DNA of 64,000 nt from positions 367,717-431,716 of the forward strand of contig NZ_JAQQTE010000001.1 in NCBI RefSeq assembly GCF_028561565.1. The letters run 5' to 3'. Below the pieces are notes generated by a model that saw only the letters and a list, made by a program, of their open reading frames with translations, was not told where the DNA came from and made no database searches. Made by a program: the position numbers and the translations under genes. Position 1 is the stretch's first letter. Each line of letters opens with the position of its first letter. The stretch comes from Gilvibacter sediminis. GTDB lineage: Bacteria; Bacteroidota; Bacteroidia; Flavobacteriales; Flavobacteriaceae. Shown here one piece after another: positions 57,428 through 64,000 of this stretch.

Positions 57428-58657
57428 CTACATTCTGTATACCCAATCCGCGGGATTGAGGCGCGTGGTATTCTTGTAGATCAACAGCTTAATGATCGTT
57501 TTACCACTCGCTGGATTCTTGGCAATAGTTCCTATTTGCTGCTTGGTGGTTACTTTGTCGCCTGGACTTACCGAGACCGAACTCAGATTATAATAAACAC
57601 TGATATAACTACCGTGTTGAATTTGGACGAGCTTGTTAGCGCCTTTGATCTGTTTAACATCCAAGACCACGCCGTCAAATATGGAACGCGCATCGGCTCC
57701 AGTTGATGTCGCGATTTCCACGCCACTACAAAAGGTCTCTACATTGGGTAATTGCGGGTGTCTGTGTTTGCCAAAACGCTTAACGACTACTCCATTGGTC
57801 ACTGGCCACGGCAGTTTCCCTTTATTACTGGTGAAACTGTTTCCTAAGGCCTTTGCCTCTGCCGTTAGTGCAAAGGTGCTGGAGCTACCACCTGTTGCGT
57901 CTGCCCCGGAGTTGTTGTTGGAATTCACAATGGCTGCACGAACCAAAGCATCGATCTGGCGGTCTATCTCATCGGCTTGCTTTTGCTTGCTTCTGATTTG
58001 ACTAGCAAACTTTGACTCGTCCTTTTTAAGCTCAGCCACTAAAGCTTCTTGCTGCTCTTTTTCTTTGCGAAGAGCTTCTTTGGTCTTTTTGTTTTCAGCG
58101 ATCAAGGCTTGCTTCTGCTTTTGCTGCTCCAAAAGCGACTTGTTGAGCTCTTGCAGCTCAAGGGTCTTACGCTGAATGCTCTCCCCTTGTTCTTTACGGT
58201 ATTTGGCATATTGGTTCATGTACTGAACCCGTTTGTAGGCTTGTAAAAAGTCCCTTGAGGAAAGTAAGAACATGATGCGGCTTTTGCGGCTTTTGCTCTT
58301 ATAGCTCTTGACCACCATTTGCGCGTAGTCCTCTTTGATTTGCGCCAATTCTTCTCTGAGTTGATCGATCTTTTTGAGATTCACATTGATCTCTCGAGTT
58401 AATAGATTGGCCTGTCTGTTGGTGATTCTGATCAGGTTTTCCTGCGCACGGATGCGCTTATCGATATCCTCTACTTCTGAGAGTACGGAGCGTTCTTTCT
58501 TCTGGGTGTCAAAAAGTAAAAGGTTGATCTGCTTGATCTCTTGTAAGATCTCTTGGCGTTTTTCCTCCAGAACAGTGCGTTCATCTTTTTGGGCCTGCGC
58601 CTGATTGCTACACAGCAGCAAGGTCAGTAGGCTGATAAAAAGCAGTCGTAAAGTCAT
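57428..58657 (-). CDS. EnvC-like murein hydrolase activator (M23/LytM)
   Basis: A 409-residue protein with a signal peptide (1-22), long coiled coils (about 25-115 and 150-235) and a C-terminal LytM/M23 domain (about 285-405). The zinc ligands look degenerate: the segments GVEIATSTGADARS and HGSYISVYYNLSS lack the first His/Asp pair and the final His of HxH. E. coli EnvC is similarly inactive and works by activating amidases in septum splitting. It overlaps the DUF4292 gene by one base, so they are coupled. Confidence 0.88.
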   Translation of the reverse strand: MTLRLLFISLLTLLLCSNQAQAQKDERTVLEEKRQEILQEIKQINLLLFDTQKKERSVLSEVEDIDKRIRAQENLIRITNRQANLLTREINVNLKKIDQLREELAQIKEDYAQMVVKSYKSKSRKSRIMFLLSSRDFLQAYKRVQYMNQYAKYRKEQGESIQRKTLELQELNKSLLEQQKQKQALIAENKKTKEALRKEKEQQEALVAELKKDESKFASQIRSKQKQADEIDRQIDALVRAAIVNSNNNSGADATGGSSSTFALTAEAKALGNSFTSNKGKLPWPVTNGVVVKRFGKHRHPQLPNVETFCSGVEIATSTGADARSIFDGVVLDVKQIKGANKLVQIQHGSYISVYYNLSSVSVSPGDKVTTKQQIGTIAKNPASGKTIIKLLIYKNTTRLNPADWVYRM

Positions 58658-59439
58658 TAATCCAGTTGAATTTCAGTAAGTCCGTCTGGCATTGTAAACG
58701 GAAATCGAATCGGAATATTTAAATCTACAGAACGAAAATCAATTTCCAAAGTAGTAATTGCGTCATTTTCAGAGGCTTTTATCACCACCTTTTTAGGCAA
58801 GACCTGATCATCAACTTTCTGATAGTCTGGGTAGTACATTCTGAGTTTGCGCCCTTTAGTTTCTTGATCAATCCCTTGACTGGCAATTTTAAAGAAATCT
58901 GGATTGAGGGCCAGAAAATGGGTGAACAAGTCCAATTCTTGCTTAGGTGCAAGCTTGTATTGATTGTTCTCCACACTCTTTTTATACCCTTGAGATTCTA
59001 ATTTAAAAATGGATTGGCCCAGAAGGATGTTTTGTGCTTTTTCAAAATCGATCTCCGTACCCAACCAATCACTGATCAAAGCAAAGTCACCGTCAAAATA
59101 GGTGCCCCCAATACGCTCGTAATACTGTACTCTATCAGGAGTGATCATGACTTTAGAAAGCGTGATCCCCAAAATGGAAGCCTTGATCCAAATGGCTTTG
59201 TTTTTTTCCATTCGCAGACTTACGGTGATATTTTGGGACGATTTTTCATCCTCATAATCCACATTGACCCGCGCAGCCAAAGTCTCAAACTGCGGCTCTG
59301 CTGCTTGATGCGTCTTAATGATGTCCTTAACTGAAAAGCCTGGGTTGGCGTCTTTAGAGCCATTAACCAACTTAGCACTTCCGCAGGAACTCAACAGAAA
59401 GGCTAAAACAAAGGCGATATGTAGTTTCAATTTTTGCAT
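58657..59439 (-). CDS. DUF4292 lipoprotein (LolA-like fold)
   Basis: A 260-residue lipoprotein with lipobox LSSC (Cys19) and a body of about 230 residues rich in beta strands. It belongs to DUF4292, whose fold is related to LolA/LolB lipoprotein carriers, so a role in envelope lipid or lipoprotein traffic is possible. It is sandwiched without gaps between the TPR gene (2 nt) and the EnvC-like gene (1-nt overlap), a common Bacteroidota order. Confidence 0.85.
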   Translation of the reverse strand: MQKLKLHIAFVLAFLLSSCGSAKLVNGSKDANPGFSVKDIIKTHQAAEPQFETLAARVNVDYEDEKSSQNITVSLRMEKNKAIWIKASILGITLSKVMITPDRVQYYERIGGTYFDGDFALISDWLGTEIDFEKAQNILLGQSIFKLESQGYKKSVENNQYKLAPKQELDLFTHFLALNPDFFKIASQGIDQETKGRKLRMYYPDYQKVDDQVLPKKVVIKASENDAITTLEIDFRSVDLNIPIRFPFTMPDGLTEIQLD

Positions 59440-59441
59440 GT

Positions 59442-60809
59442 TTATGGAGTACCCAGATCTTGTGCTTTTTTGGCGTATTCTGCAGCTTTAGTGCTGTTGC
59501 CTTTCAAGTTATATGCCTTGCTGAGTTGATCGTAAAAGTCTTTTTCTAAGGCCGGATCATCAATGACATAATCCACACCTTCTTCTAGAATTGCTATGGC
59601 TGAATCTGCCTTGTCCAAGCCCATCAGACTCACTCCTTGAAGCAAATACAAGAGTGCTTGCGCTGGGTATATCTCCAAGGCGGTCTCACTCAAATCAAAT
59701 GCCGCTTGATAGGACTCGGCATCAATTTGAAGCAGCAAGGTATTTTTTAAAAGACTGTAGTCCGTATTGTTCGCGGCCACTCCTTTCTGATAGAAATCCA
59801 GGGCTTTCTCGCGTTTATCTTGACTCAAGAAGTAATCACCCAATTGCTGCCATAAGGCAGAACTATTCACCGTACTTGAAAAAGTAGTAATGGCCTCATC
59901 TAAGGCGCCTTCGTAATTCGGATTTTCAGCCACAAAATCCATAAAGTCTGCCAGCACCTTATACTTGCTAGAAGCGTCTATAGCATCTGCAGCCAACACC
60001 TGCTGCATTGAAGATACAGCCTTGTCTTGTTCTCCGTCTCTCAAAGCGAACTTATACAGTGCCAGATGCACCAAATCAGACTCCGGAAAACGGGTCAAAA
60101 GCATATTAGCAGCTTCCTGTGCCTTGTCTGAATCACCCTCTGTACTGTAACGGTAAATGAGTTCCAAATAATCTTGCTCGGTAGCTGCATCGCTGTTGGT
60201 GATTCCCTCTAATCGGGTGATCTCAGAGGACACATCGCCCGTTATACTGATCACACGCTTGCGCAGTTCGTCACGTTTGGCATTACGCCCCACAGTCTGG
60301 TCCAATTCATTGATGAGTTCCATAGCCTCGTCAAATCGAGCGGTACGAACGTACAAGTTGGCGAGGTCTTCTTTATACACGGGATCAAAACTGATCAGTT
60401 TTTGCACCACGGGTATGGCCTTCTCATAATCACGCGTCTTGTGATAAACCTCATAGAGTAGCTCCTGCACGTCTTTTCTGCCGGATAGATAGGAATCGCT
60501 TTCAATCAAAGCGTTCTCTGCCGCTTCATACTGTTTCAAAGCAAGGTGATTCTTAGCCATTTCATAATAGACCACGGCACGTTGGTCCGTAACAGAACCG
60601 GCTGCGCTCATAGCGCTTTCAAGAGCTTCTAAGGCCTTTTCATAGTTCTGAATACCCTTTTGCTTAAGCGCTTCAAAAAAGCTCTCCTGAAAGGCGTCAG
60701 ACACATTTCCCAGATCATCGGCAAGGATGTCATCGTCTTGAGCAAAACCAGGCACTACCGATCCAAAGATCAGCAGTAAGTATATCAGCATTTGCCCGCC
60801 CGTTTTCAC
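59442..60809 (-). CDS. Exported TPR-repeat protein
   Basis: A 455-residue protein with a signal peptide (about 1-23, ending VPGFAQ) followed by many TPR helix pairs along its length (for example ALKQYEAAENALIESDSYL, GDYFLSQDKREKALDFYQK). TPR arrays mediate protein contacts; no enzymatic residues are apparent. It follows the nucleotidyltransferase gene by 6 nt and precedes the DUF4292 lipoprotein, so it probably scaffolds an envelope assembly in the periplasm. Confidence 0.87.
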   Translation of the reverse strand: MKTGGQMLIYLLLIFGSVVPGFAQDDDILADDLGNVSDAFQESFFEALKQKGIQNYEKALEALESAMSAAGSVTDQRAVVYYEMAKNHLALKQYEAAENALIESDSYLSGRKDVQELLYEVYHKTRDYEKAIPVVQKLISFDPVYKEDLANLYVRTARFDEAMELINELDQTVGRNAKRDELRKRVISITGDVSSEITRLEGITNSDAATEQDYLELIYRYSTEGDSDKAQEAANMLLTRFPESDLVHLALYKFALRDGEQDKAVSSMQQVLAADAIDASSKYKVLADFMDFVAENPNYEGALDEAITTFSSTVNSSALWQQLGDYFLSQDKREKALDFYQKGVAANNTDYSLLKNTLLLQIDAESYQAAFDLSETALEIYPAQALLYLLQGVSLMGLDKADSAIAILEEGVDYVIDDPALEKDFYDQLSKAYNLKGNSTKAAEYAKKAQDLGTP

Positions 60810-60815
60810 CGTCTA

Positions 60816-61832
60816 TTATTTTAATTCTGAGTAGTCTCCAAGGCTAATGGCCTTGAATTGGCCGTTGAAATGGACTTTGTTTCCAATCATAGCTTCTTCT
60901 AAAGTAGCATTTTTAATGGTGGTCTCAGATTGTATTATGCTATTTTTAACGTTGGAGCTTTCTATGGTAGTATCCGCGCCAATGCTTACGTGAGGGCCTA
61001 CAGTGGTATCTTTCAATACTACTCCGGAGGCAATACTGCAAGGTGGAATGATCTCGGCATTCTCCAAACTCACATCGCTAGCGACCAATTCTGCACCTTC
61101 CTCATACAAGAAGTTGAGCATCTTAGCATTGGTTTCAACGGTAATCGTTTTGTTTCCGCAATCCATCCAATGATCCACAGTTCCGGTCTTGAAGATCTTA
61201 CCTTGGGACATCATGCGCTTAATACCGTCATTGATCTGGTATTCACCTCCATTAATGATTTGGTTCTCCAGCACGTATTGCAGCTCCGCTTTTAGCTCAC
61301 CCACATTCTTGAAATAGTAGATTCCAATAACCGCTTGATCGCTAACAAAGGTTTCTGGCTTTTCTACCAATTCTACAATATGATCATCACTGTTGAGTTT
61401 CACCACCCCGTAAGCTTCAGGGTTGGCAACTTTCTTAGTCCAGATCACACTATCGGCCTCTGGATCCAAGGTAAAGCTTGCGCGTATCAAGGTATCTGCA
61501 TACGCGATTACTGCCGGACCTTCTAGAGAGGGTTCTGCGCACATAATGGCATGACCGGTTCCTAAGGGCTTATCTTGACGGTAAATAGTTCCTTTTGCTC
61601 CTAAACTCGTCGCCAACTCAGTCAGACTCTCCTCTACATCAGGACCAAAGAAAGCAGGATCTCCAATTACAAAGGCAACTTCTTCAATAGGTTGATTGAG
61701 TATTCCCGCGATATCGCGAACCAAACGGTGAACAATTGGCATCCCAGCAACGGGTACCAAAGGTTTTGGAACTGTTAAAGTATGTGGTCTAAGACGAGAA
61801 CCTCTTCCCGCCATTGGAACAATGATCTTCAT
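60816..61832 (-). CDS. Sugar-phosphate nucleotidyltransferase with left-handed helix tail
   Basis: A 338-residue enzyme. The N-terminal signature is AGRGSRLRPHTLTVPKP (residues 8-24), the nucleotide-binding loop of glucose-1-phosphate thymidylyl/uridylyl-type enzymes. The C-terminal about 80 residues have hexapeptide-like repeats of a left-handed beta-helix. It makes an NDP-sugar for wall or surface polysaccharide; which sugar and nucleotide cannot be read. It is grouped with envelope genes and dut. Confidence 0.88.
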   Translation of the reverse strand: MKIIVPMAGRGSRLRPHTLTVPKPLVPVAGMPIVHRLVRDIAGILNQPIEEVAFVIGDPAFFGPDVEESLTELATSLGAKGTIYRQDKPLGTGHAIMCAEPSLEGPAVIAYADTLIRASFTLDPEADSVIWTKKVANPEAYGVVKLNSDDHIVELVEKPETFVSDQAVIGIYYFKNVGELKAELQYVLENQIINGGEYQINDGIKRMMSQGKIFKTGTVDHWMDCGNKTITVETNAKMLNFLYEEGAELVASDVSLENAEIIPPCSIASGVVLKDTTVGPHVSIGADTTIESSNVKNSIIQSETTIKNATLEEAMIGNKVHFNGQFKAISLGDYSELK

Positions 61833-61873
61833 AGTATAAGGTTGATTTTTTCTTTGATTGTTTTTGCTTGAGG

Positions 61874-62311
61874 CTATTGTTTTCCGGTGCTGCCAAACCC
61901 TCCGGCTCCACGCTCGGTTTCACTCAAGGATTGACCCGTATTCCACTGCGCTTGTTCACACTTGGCAATGACCATTTGGGCAACACGCTCCCCATTGGTG
62001 ATCTTGAACTCCTGATCGGAAAGGTTCACCAAAATTACACCTATCTCTCCACGGTAATCGGCATCAATAGTTCCTGGAGCATTTAGAACGGTTATGCCGT
62101 GTTTGGCAGCCAAACCGCTCCGAGGTCTTACTTGCGCCTCGTAGCCTTCTGGCAATTCCATGAAAAGGCCGGTAGGCACAATGGTGCGCTGTAAAGGCTT
62201 TAAAACAATAGGTGATTCCAAATTGGCTCTGAGGTCCATTCCCGCAGAACCACTGGTTTCATAAGCCGGCAATTGATGCGCGGACTTGTTGATTATCTTA
62301 ACTGATACCAT
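61874..62311 (-). CDS. dut: dUTP diphosphatase
   Basis: A 145-residue trimeric dUTPase that keeps uracil out of DNA and supplies dUMP for thymidylate. All five motifs are present: [39 protein letters not shown] and [10 protein letters not shown]. Length is standard. It is the second gene in a run that starts with the small exported protein. Confidence 0.97.
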   Translation of the reverse strand: MVSVKIINKSAHQLPAYETSGSAGMDLRANLESPIVLKPLQRTIVPTGLFMELPEGYEAQVRPRSGLAAKHGITVLNAPGTIDADYRGEIGVILVNLSDQEFKITNGERVAQMVIAKCEQAQWNTGQSLSETERGAGGFGSTGKQ

Positions 62312-62341
62312 AGTGAATTGGAGGTTGGTTAAACGAGCTAA

Positions 62342-62845
62342 TTAATAGCCGCCGTCTGCATTGGGTGCGCTGGGGTAATTGAGCTGTTCACGCTCTGGAA
62401 TTCCGCTGAATTTAGTATAATGAGTATTTCCGCCTTGCTGATATTGGATCACGCACTCATCCGCAGCGAGTTTAAAACTGTCGTTGAGCTCTGGAACAGG
62501 ATTTCCGTACTCACCGTTAGGAGCATCACTCATGGTCATGTCTGGCTTTTCTGGATTGGTCCAATGCGCCACATATACCTTATCATCACCGGGCTTAGTA
62601 GCGAGTTCTAATAATTGTCCGCGGAAGTATACCGAATCGATCTTTACATCAGCAGCCATTTCAGACACTGGAATGATCAAATAAACACCAGATCCTCCCA
62701 TTTCTACACCAGCCATCCATTTTTGTGAATAAGCATCCGTGATCGTAAAGGGTGGATCGTTCTCTAATTTCTTATTACTGCAGTCTGAATTCGCCATAAA
62801 AACTAGGGCTAACAGCCAAATTCCAAAGGTTCGTAGTTGATTCAT
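62342..62845 (-). CDS. Exported protein of unknown function
   Basis: A 167-residue protein with a hydrophobic N-terminus (about 7-20) ending MANSDC. The residue before Cys22 is Asp, so a lipobox is doubtful and ordinary signal cleavage is as likely. The rest is rich in Pro, Asp and Tyr without a recognised domain; a second Cys lies near residue 127. It is 30 nt upstream of dut and may be cotranscribed with it. I do not know its function. Confidence 0.7.
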   Translation of the reverse strand: MNQLRTFGIWLLALVFMANSDCSNKKLENDPPFTITDAYSQKWMAGVEMGGSGVYLIIPVSEMAADVKIDSVYFRGQLLELATKPGDDKVYVAHWTNPEKPDMTMSDAPNGEYGNPVPELNDSFKLAADECVIQYQQGGNTHYTKFSGIPEREQLNYPSAPNADGGY

Positions 62846-62914
62846 AGTATTGTTTTTAGACTCAACTTCAAAAGTCTTGCCATAAAAGTAAGATTTTAAA
62901 TACTTACTGCTTAC

Positions 62915-62942
62915 AAAAAAGGCTTCCCGTTTCCGAGAAGCC
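62915..62942 (-). terminator. Rho-independent terminator of the atpA-atpG transcript
   Basis: On the minus strand a 9-pair stem (62921-62929 with 62934-62942, one G-U) with a GAAA loop runs into six T. Confidence 0.88.
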
Positions 62943-62967
62943 TTAGTTATAATAGCTTTATCAGTGA

Positions 62968-63831
62968 TTATCCGTTCAAGGCCTCTGCACCACCAACGAT
63001 CTCTAGGATCTCTGCGGTAATAGCAGCCTGACGGGCTTTGTTGTATTCCAAAGTCAAGGAAGCCTTAAGCTCACCTGCGTTGTCTGTCGCTTTGTGCATC
63101 GCAGTCATACGTGCTCCGTGCTCACTGGCTACAGAATCACGAATGGCTTTGAACAATTGCGTTTTCAAGCTTTTAGGGATCAATTGCTCCACGATGTACT
63201 CTTTGTTTGGTTCAAAGATATAATCGGCAGCTCCGCTAGAAGCATCATCAGACGCTTGTTGGATCGGCAAGAATTGCTCGTGCATCACGATCTGTGTTGC
63301 TGCGTTCTTAAACTTGTTGTATACCAACACGATCTGGTCGAATTCTCCATTAGTGAAGATATCCATGAGCTGTTGTGCAATAGCAGCACTGTTCTCAAAG
63401 TTTAGATCGTCAAAGATCTCGCTGTTGAAAGTCACAATATTCTCCGTTTTGCTGAGGATGTCATTCCCTTTCTTACCAATGGTCATAAAAGCGATCTCTT
63501 TCCCGGCATAAGTAGTCTCTTTCAACTCCTTACACGCCTTAACAATGTTACTGTTAAAGGCTCCGGCCAAACCTCTGTTGGAAGTAATAGCAACCACCAA
63601 CACTTTGTTCACCTCGCGTTGCTCAGCGAATGCACTTCCACTGTCGCCTTCTAAACTGGCGCTCAAGTTTTGAAGCAATTCAGTAAGCTTGTCAGCATAC
63701 GGACGCATTGCAGTGATCGCATCCTGAGCTTTCTTCAACTTGGCTGCAGATACCATTTTCATGGCACTGGTAATCTGCATCGTAGAAGATACTGAGGAGA
63801 TCCTGTTGCGTATTTCTTTTAAGTTTGCCAT
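62968..63831 (-). CDS. atpG: ATP synthase F1 subunit gamma
   Basis: A 287-residue rotor subunit of the F1 sector. The long N-terminal and C-terminal helices that form the central shaft are clear (start ANLKEIRNRISSVSSTMQIT, end RQAAITAEILEIVGGAEAL). The usual motif TSNRGLAGAFNSN is present. It couples proton flow to ATP synthesis on the inner-membrane face. It follows atpA by 53 nt and ends the transcript at a terminator. Confidence 0.97.
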   Translation of the reverse strand: MANLKEIRNRISSVSSTMQITSAMKMVSAAKLKKAQDAITAMRPYADKLTELLQNLSASLEGDSGSAFAEQREVNKVLVVAITSNRGLAGAFNSNIVKACKELKETTYAGKEIAFMTIGKKGNDILSKTENIVTFNSEIFDDLNFENSAAIAQQLMDIFTNGEFDQIVLVYNKFKNAATQIVMHEQFLPIQQASDDASSGAADYIFEPNKEYIVEQLIPKSLKTQLFKAIRDSVASEHGARMTAMHKATDNAGELKASLTLEYNKARQAAITAEILEIVGGAEALNG

Positions 63832-63853
63832 GTTGCTTTATTCATTGAAGGCT

Positions 63854-63876
63854 GGCATCCCTTTAAAAGAGATGCC
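63854..63876 (-). other. Hairpin in the atpA-atpG spacer
   Basis: GGCATC/GATGCC (63854-63859, 63871-63876) with a further partly paired core. It may stabilise or process the atp mRNA; no T run follows. Confidence 0.35.
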
Positions 63877-63884
63877 GACCCTGA

Positions 63885-64000
63885 TTATGCTTGATATTTA
63901 GCCGAGATCTCTTTGGCAGCAGTTGTCAAAGTGTCGATAACCTCGTCTGTCAATTTTCCTGCTTTAAGCGTATCCAAAGTACCGCGGTGCTTGGTGTTCA
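63885..64000 (-). CDS. atpA: ATP synthase F1 subunit alpha, C-terminal end (partial)
   Basis: Only the last 38 codons, including the stop, are in the window; the rest runs off the right edge. The reading frame translates to a typical alpha-subunit tail ending KEISAKYQA. The context, 53 nt upstream of atpG on the same strand, fits the normal atpA-atpG order. This is an edge truncation and not a broken gene. Confidence 0.92.
   Translation of the reverse strand, partial: NTKHRGTLDTLKAGKLTDEVIDTLTTAAKEISAKYQA

Overview
The window is a chromosomal stretch of a member of the Bacteroidota, almost certainly the family Flavobacteriaceae. The evidence is a gliding-motility lipoprotein GldH, a protease with a type IX secretion (T9SS) sorting tail, an HU-CCDC81/SPOR fusion protein, a tRNA-hydroxylating TrhO, and several promoters with the Bacteroidota -7 element TAnnTTTG. 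The genus cannot be fixed from the sequence alone. Coding density is high, with 58 genes called (the last one partial). I see no tRNA, rRNA, CRISPR array, insertion sequence, integrase or prophage, so this is mostly core chromosome.

Layout. 1-3.5 kb: a lipoprotein, a TerB/J-domain protein, a bacilliredoxin, a PlsC acyltransferase and an HD hydrolase. 3.5-10.7 kb (minus): three tandem paralogues that join carboxypeptidase-regulatory repeats, a TonB-receptor-like plug without a barrel, TPRs and a C-terminal sandwich domain. 10.8-19.2 kb (minus): a radical SAM protein, then a run of VPS10/BNR protein, S41 peptidase, HemJ, sensor kinase and enoyl-CoA hydratase. 19.2-22.5 kb (plus): a cassette of three unrecognised exported proteins and one CPBP membrane protease. 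22.5-33.1 kb: a heme cluster (MATE, hemH and an AraC regulator on minus; hemA-C-D-E, DUF6973, EI24, hemF, hemB on plus). 33.1-37.1 kb: DinB, CNNM/CBS, Ogt, serine hydrolase and exonuclease genes. 37.2-42.2 kb: a T9SS-exported M4 metalloprotease and a fused peptide-ABC ATPase. 42.5-49.0 kb (minus): ricT-gldH-PBP1A-scoA-scoB, and trhO. 49.0-52.8 kb: a structured RNA that looks like 6S RNA, recA, and an ECF sigma factor with a membrane-spanning partner. 52.9-57.4 kb: PlsC, trpS, dprA, HU-SPOR and thioesterase. 57.4-64 kb (minus): an EnvC-like factor, DUF4292, TPR protein, nucleotidyltransferase, dut, an exported protein, atpG and the end of atpA.

How the genes work together. The heme genes supply most of the glutamyl-tRNA to protoheme pathway within about 19 kb: GtrR, PBG synthase, PBG deaminase, UroS, UroD, aerobic CPO, HemJ and ferrochelatase. 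GSA aminotransferase (hemL) is not in the window. A 9-bp inverted repeat lies between the AraC-type gene and hemA. Envelope biology is the other theme: PBP1A, GldH, EnvC-like amidase activator, SPOR protein and a LolA-like DUF4292 lipoprotein.

The best candidates for something under-described are: (1) the structured RNA and terminator upstream of recA; (2) the exported Cys-rich protein / CPBP protease cassette at 19.5-22.5 kb; (3) the ECF sigma factor followed by one polypeptide that appears to span the inner membrane and end in an outer-membrane barrel; (4) the three barrel-less plug-TPR paralogues.
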